From Folioceros fuciformis (lineage: Eukaryota; Anthocerotophyta; Anthocerotopsida; Anthocerotales), in contig JBNGIO010006082.1 of the NCBI GenBank assembly GCA_049999805.1, positions 1 through 36,832 on the forward strand: DNA of 36,832 nt, given 5' to 3'. The position numbers and the translations under genes were made by a program. Below are positions 32,901 through 36,832 of the stretch, piece by piece. Numbering within the stretch: position 1 is the first letter of the stretch; every line of letters begins with the position of its first letter. The notes under the pieces are model-generated. The model was not told the origin of the DNA. It saw only the letters and a list, made by a program, of their open reading frames with translations, and made no database searches.

Positions 32901-35443
32901 TTGGAGACGGGAAGATCAGAGGCGAGAAGCTCGGACACGGGAAGATCGGAGGAGGGAATATTGGAATCCAGAAGCTCGTGGGTGAGAAGCTCGGAGGAGG
33001 CAAGATCGATGGGGGGAAGCCCGTTTCTGTCACCTGTGACTCCGAGTCTGGCTCCCAAAAGGCGGAGGTTGTGTCAGCCAAACATGAGGCGTCTGAGGCT
33101 GTGAGGGACACACATGCTGATGTCCGCTCTGGTCAGGACGCCACCGAGAAGCAGACGGATGTTCAGGGTGCTAATGCTCTTCCAAAGATCAGTGCCACGA
33201 CCGGTCCTGTGAACGGGCCAAGCAGTCTTGATGAGGGCAATTCGAAGACCGTGACTGCTGCCTCGGATGATAAGAAGGAATCACTTACCTTGTTGTCGTT
33301 GCAGCTCAATGGCGGGTCACCCACCGAAGGTACAGTTTCAGCACAGCCCTCTGCAACTATGGCGAGTCTGCAGATTCCTCAGGCAGCCGAGCTGCAGGAA
33401 AGGAAACAGGTGGAGAAGCCAGCCGCAACCTCGCCTGTTATTCCTGCAAATGTGAGCGCTTCTGCCCTGCGCATCCAAGGGAACAGATGGTTTGGGCAGG
33501 GTGAGTGGCAGAAGTCCATCACCTTCTACACCTGGGGTATCCGGCAGGCAATCATAGAGCACAGGGCTGGCATCTCGTCTACAGCTGATGGGAAGAACGG
33601 GCAAACCAAAAAAAAAACCTTCCCAGCTGCTTTGTCAGATGCCTCCCCTTCCGGAGCAGGAGACTCGGGCAAGGATCATGCCTCCGGTACAGCTACGAGA
33701 ACTAGCACAGATGCCTCCAGCAGCCAACCCGATGAAGAAGCTGTGGAAGTGGCCTCCTCCGGTGAGTCTCTGAGGACGTACAACGAGGTTCTTCTAGGGT
33801 TTTCAAACAGGGCTGAGGCATGGCTCAGGCTGCAGCAGTATGAAAAAGCGTTGGTAGATTCGGAACGTGCATTGGAGCTGGATAGTCAGCACCTCAAGAG
33901 CATGTTCCGCAAGGGCAGGGCTTTGTTAGGACTAGGTGAGAACCAGGAAGCTCTGAAATTACTTCAGACAACCAAGGATCGTGCCCCGTTGGACAAGGAT
34001 GTGCAGGAGGCATTTCAAGCTTGTCAGATCGGTGACAAGCAGAGCAGGTTAGGCGTTTTCGATCTGTCGGACTACTTCCTCAGTGACAGGTTTTCAGGTG
34101 GACCTGTCCCGAAGTGTGCCGACTATGTAGGACCGGTTGAGATTCAACATTTTGGAGAGAAGGGCCATGGATTGATTGTCACCAGAGATGTTGAAGCTGG
34201 GAGTCTTCTTCTTGTGTCCAACCCGTTGGTTTTTGCTTCTGACATTGCGGATAGCCATGGCAGTGATGTACAAGGCCAAGGCCAGGGGAACTCTCCTTTT
34301 TGTGGAGGTTTCGAGGGTAGGATAGTACCCAAGATGAGGGAGCAGTTGGTTATTGCTCTGCAGACCCAATGGATGTTGTCTACCAGAAGCTTGGAACGGC
34401 TTTTGACCTTGAGTTGTGAGATTCTTGCGGGAGGGGACTCCGGCAACTTGGAGCAAGATCGTTCTGATGGGAAGAGGATGCCGTCTTTGAGCGTCTTCGC
34501 CCCTGCAGGGCAGGCTTACACCAGCGCTTATGCTAGTGCAGAACAGAAACTAGTCCTTCAGGAGAAGCTGGATTCAAGGCGCGTCAGCCGCATCATCCAT
34601 CACAATGCTTTTGACAAAAGCACGTTGCGAATTCAAGTAGGCGGTGGCGAACATGATGATGGGCTTGATACCTGGGAGGAGATCATAGATGGGGAGGACG
34701 GTCTAGAGCACGGTACGGTGGAGGAGGAGCAGCAACAACGAGATGAGCCGTTCTGCGGAATCTGGAGTTTGCCTTCCTACATCAATCACTCCTGCTTGCC
34801 CAACACATCTTGGATTCTGGTCGGGAAGACTCTGTTCGTGGTAGCTTCACGAGACCTCGTGGCCGGTGAGGAGATCACTTACAATTACTTCAATATATTC
34901 CAGCCACTCGCAGAGAGGAGGAAGGCGAGCTCCTCCGCGTGGCAATTCACCTGCAACTGTCCGAGGTGCTTGCTGGAGGAGAGACTTGACTCGCATTTGG
35001 GGACAGTGATGAAGGCAAGTGATGTAGTAACGGAGTTGGAGCAGCGGTTTGCTACGTCTCTCAAGGACCTCAGTCCCAAGGAAAGGAATTGGCTAAGGGC
35101 TTCGTTTGTTAGGAGCTACCTCAAGCAGCTCGGGGAGCATCAACGCACTGAAGGAGAGATCAAACAGGTGAAACTCTCGCCCGAAGCCCTCACATACCTT
35201 CCTCAATGCCTGGAGGCCATGGACACGGTATGCCCTGGTAGCGTAGAAACTCTGAGGATGTCTGTAGTTGCCCGGGAGGTAGCCAAGCACACCAGCGGCA
35301 AGAAATCTGCTAGGTATAGGGCAGCCAATAGTTTTACTTTGCGAATCTGTAGGTGTACATACGGGAAGCAGAAGGCAAACATTCTGCAGGCCCTGGTCAG
35401 TGAGTGCAGGGAATCGTTAGCCAGGTTCTACAACATGTTGTAG
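29909..35443 (+). CDS. TPR-SET domain protein (SMYD-type lysine methyltransferase family), repeat-expanded
   Basis: Two exons: 29909-30322 and 30434-35443, joined in phase 0 (LLKDMK / TGKYHRGRVLFGTICTKPVK), intron 111 bp. Start ATG 29909, stop TAG 35441-35443. The length is about 1807 residues counting 100 N as coding. The N-terminal part ends with the KYHRGRVLFGT module and its continuation LTTILEDDSGSATIVL; after the gap ENPYLKRFADN and EEPKEVIFL. The middle (about 31450-33030) is two repeat arrays, probably disordered. TPR motifs follow (about 33456-34020): GNRWFGQGEWQKSITFY, GFSNRAEAWLRLQQYEKAL, DSERALELDSQHLKSMFRKG. The split SET domain begins at GEKGHGLIVTRDVEAGSLLL. It ends with YINHSCLPNTSW (about 34780), DLVAGEEITYNYF and the post-SET FTCNCPRC (about 34945). 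Key residues of SAM binding and the zinc cysteines are present, so activity is plausible; substrate unknown. SMYD relatives are much shorter because they lack the repeat insert. Confidence 0.93.
30572..30671. other. Assembly gap, 100 N, inside the SET gene
   Basis: The reading frame before (ending LIPDAVPV) and after (FPEGARVAIENPY) agrees across the 100-N placeholder. This requires a true size of 1 modulo 3 or an intron within the gap; the 100 is probably arbitrary. Confidence 0.99.
31450..32570 (+). repeat. 108-bp (36-residue) coding tandem repeat, about ten copies
   Basis: The unit reads SVTAPGVNATGCALGAA, then KQGDARVADAAAEALSSEK. Copies three to seven are nearly identical; copies eight and nine (starting TAPGVGTTEYRLGAAERRD) form a second, almost identical pair. 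The array lies inside exon 2 of the SET gene and keeps frame. Confidence 0.95.
32815..33025 (+). repeat. 30-bp (10-residue) coding tandem repeat
   Basis: About six to seven copies of EKLGDGKIGG and variants (EKLGDGKIRG, EKLGHGKIGG, EKLGGGKIDG). Glycine/lysine-rich and probably disordered; inside exon 2 of the SET gene. Confidence 0.92.
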
Positions 35444-35932
35444 CACATCTCTAGTATGTTGACATAAGTTCAGCAAACTTCTGAACTGCTGTCGTAGTTT
35501 TGCTTCCTCCATGTCCCTCCTCAACACTTCGTCAAGTGCCTCGTCATGCTGCCTCCTCTGCGAAGTGTCCTCGAAGCTCGCTATCTGCAGTGCAATTCGT
35601 TCTTGCTCCTCTTCAACTCGCAGAGTTCTCAGCTCCAACTGCTCCACCAGGTCAGTGATTCGTAACAGGCTCGCAGATGGTGCGAGCTCTTCCACCTTAT
35701 CCTCCCACTGAAGCAGAAATCTCTTACAATTCTGGCCCTCCTCCTTCAGCAGACGATGCTCACTCTGTGCAATCTCGTGCAGAGTAGACGCCAGGGCCTC
35801 TAATTTACCAATCCACTTGGCCTGAGACAGGACTCCACTCTGCCCCACTGCCACCTCTACTGGCTGTTCCCAAAAGCATTGCTGCTCACTTTCTTCAAAC
35901 CCCATCCACCTTTTAGAGGCAAGGAGTTCCAT
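35417..35932 (-). CDS. Putative coiled-coil protein, convergent with and overlapping the SET gene
   Basis: Open frame of 171 aa from ATG 35932 (MELLASKRWMGFEES) to TAA 35419-35417. Composition is that of a real helical protein: KWIGKLEALASTLHEIAQSE, LLRITDLVEQLELRTLRVEE, EQERIALQIASFED, DEVLRRDMEEAKLRQQFRSL, with heptad-like Leu/Ile/Val spacing. No domain recognised. The last 27 bases overlap the end of the SET coding region on the other strand, so the true 3' end could instead be spliced or a chance extension. It could be a small structural or kinetochore/cytoskeleton coiled-coil protein, but I have no motif to say so. A 100-bp hairpin starts about 50 bp upstream of its start. Confidence 0.5.
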   Translation of the reverse strand: MELLASKRWMGFEESEQQCFWEQPVEVAVGQSGVLSQAKWIGKLEALASTLHEIAQSEHRLLKEEGQNCKRFLLQWEDKVEELAPSASLLRITDLVEQLELRTLRVEEEQERIALQIASFEDTSQRRQHDEALDEVLRRDMEEAKLRQQFRSLLNLCQHTRDVLQHVVEPG

Positions 35933-35982
35933 TCAGAAGACTCAATGAGACCATGGCAAGAACATGCAAAGCCAAAGCAGGT

Positions 35983-36082
35983 AAATCGATGATAAAAACA
36001 CATAGTTCGTTACATACGTGACCGCCCTCTACACGGAGGGCGGTCACACATGTAACGAACTATGTGTTTTTATCATCGATTT
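35983..36082. repeat. 100-bp near-perfect hairpin (47-bp arms, 6-nt loop)
   Basis: Left arm 35983-36029 begins AAATCGATGATAAAAACACA and ends GTGACCGCCCTC. Right arm 36036-36082 is its complement with two mismatches (ACGTATG against ACACATG). Loop is TACACG. Flanking bases (CAGGT left, TTCTC right) do not form a target-site duplication. Confidence 0.95.
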
Positions 36083-36260
36083 TCTCAAAATTTCTCTTGG
36101 TATTTGCTTCGTTTGTTTGTTTGTTTGTTTTTTTCTTTCAATTTTAAGCTTTTTGAAACTTTGGACAAGCTACAAGAGTTGCATGCATATAGTCGACTCC
36201 CTTCTTGGGCATTCTAATAGGTACATAATCATGCATGCATTTGTAATCTTTCATGGATGT

Positions 36261-36832
36261 TTATTTATCATCATCAACTATCGTGGTCAATCCATCTTTC
36301 CCTAATATTTGTCCACCAAATCCAGGTTTAGTTGTGCTGTCTTTTGGATTGACGAGATTTGATCTTGTTAAGCTCGATGATGACTGTGGGTTTTGTGATT
36401 GAGAAAGAAAAGTTGACGAATCTTCTCCTTGAACAAGACTTTTCCATTGCCATATAACACTAGCAGGACTAGATAAAGTAGAAGAGATCTTGTTAGCAGA
36501 ATGTGCTAACAAGATATTATAATTTTTCATTCGTAATTTATGTAGAGCGTAAGCGAAATCACGATCACTAGAAATAAGAAACATATTTGTTGGTGGGGGA
36601 TGTTCTATAGCCCAAAGCATCATATCCACTAAAATGGCTTTATCACTTGAATCTTTCCCTCCTATGAAAATGCATGCAAAATTTTCTTCAATATTATATT
36701 ATCTAAAATAAAAATATATATTATTTACAAAAATAATATTAATATCTTTAAAAACTTACCTGAAGGTATATGATGAAGTTGAATGCCTGTAGATGTTAGA
36801 GCAGCTTGGACTTTTCGAGATAACTGGAGGGT
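36261..36832 (-). CDS. NYN-domain (limkain-b1-type) putative endoribonuclease, 3' part
   Basis: Two exons visible on the minus strand: 36832-36760 (partial) and 36661-36261, with a very AT-rich 98-bp intron (GTAAG...CATAG) splitting a Gly codon in HHIPSG / GKDSSDKAILVDMMLW. It continues IEHPPPTNMFLISSDRDFAY and ALHKLRMKNYNILLAHSANK, matching the NYN/PIN-like domain of plant limkain-b1-type proteins (MARF1 relatives). Acidic residues of the fold are present: D in KDSSDKAILVD and SSDRDF. A Ser-rich tail of about 55 residues ends VDDDK with stop TAA 36263-36261. The 5' part lies beyond the window. Function in the family is RNA cleavage or RNA binding; the exact role in plants is unclear. Codons are strongly A/T-ending, unlike all other genes here. 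Confidence 0.9.

Overview
The window looks like nuclear DNA of a land plant or close streptophyte relative. It carries plant-type genes: a TRX-GRX monothiol glutaredoxin, an organellar GatA, a phytyl-ester-synthase-like acyltransferase, an RRM/zinc-knuckle/RS protein, a TPR-SET protein and a limkain-type NYN protein. It also holds a Ty1/copia LTR retrotransposon with a tRNA-iMet-like primer site. The introns I could resolve obey GT-AG and most are about 80-230 bp (the longest in PES is about 280 bp), which would suit a compact bryophyte, lycophyte or streptophyte-algal genome better than a typical angiosperm. I cannot name the species.

Layout. 1-1246: 3' part of a GRXS17-type glutaredoxin (+). 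About 1490-2825 and 5650-6775: two arms of an old inverted duplication. The left arm holds an intact cupin gene (-, 2118-2654) and the right arm a broken copy of it (+, 5840-6350). Between the arms lies a complete ten-exon GatA gene (-, 2970-5550). 6776-8716: no gene I can support. 8717-12078: complete 14-exon PES-like acyltransferase (+). 12079-13455: AT-rich spacer. 13456-16026: single-exon RRM/CCHC/RS protein (+).

16027-30000 is a repeat-rich block. It contains opposed arrays of a 51-bp repeat, a 41-bp repeat, a decayed coiled-coil ORF region (-), an 8-bp repeat beside an assembly gap, and a copia element (20363-26195). The copia element inserted into a 53-bp minisatellite. Its polyprotein frame is intact in phase over 4.3 kb but has 13 stop codons. 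AT-rich DNA with small tandem and inverted repeats follows.

29909-35443: a large two-exon TPR-SET (SMYD-type) protein (+) with two internal amino-acid repeat arrays and a 100-N gap. 35417-35932: a convergent coiled-coil ORF (-) overlapping its 3' end. 35983-36082: a near-perfect 100-bp hairpin. 36261-36832: 3' end of an NYN-domain gene (-) that is much more AT-rich than its neighbours.

The genes do not form an operon or pathway. GatA serves organellar Gln-tRNA synthesis and PES serves plastid lipid recycling. The glutaredoxin acts in Fe-S/redox control, the RRM protein in RNA processing, and the SET protein in protein methylation. The most unusual structures are the inverted duplication around GatA, the frame-preserved dead copia element with unequal LTRs in a minisatellite, and the 100-bp hairpin at a composition boundary. 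I found no new multi-gene system.
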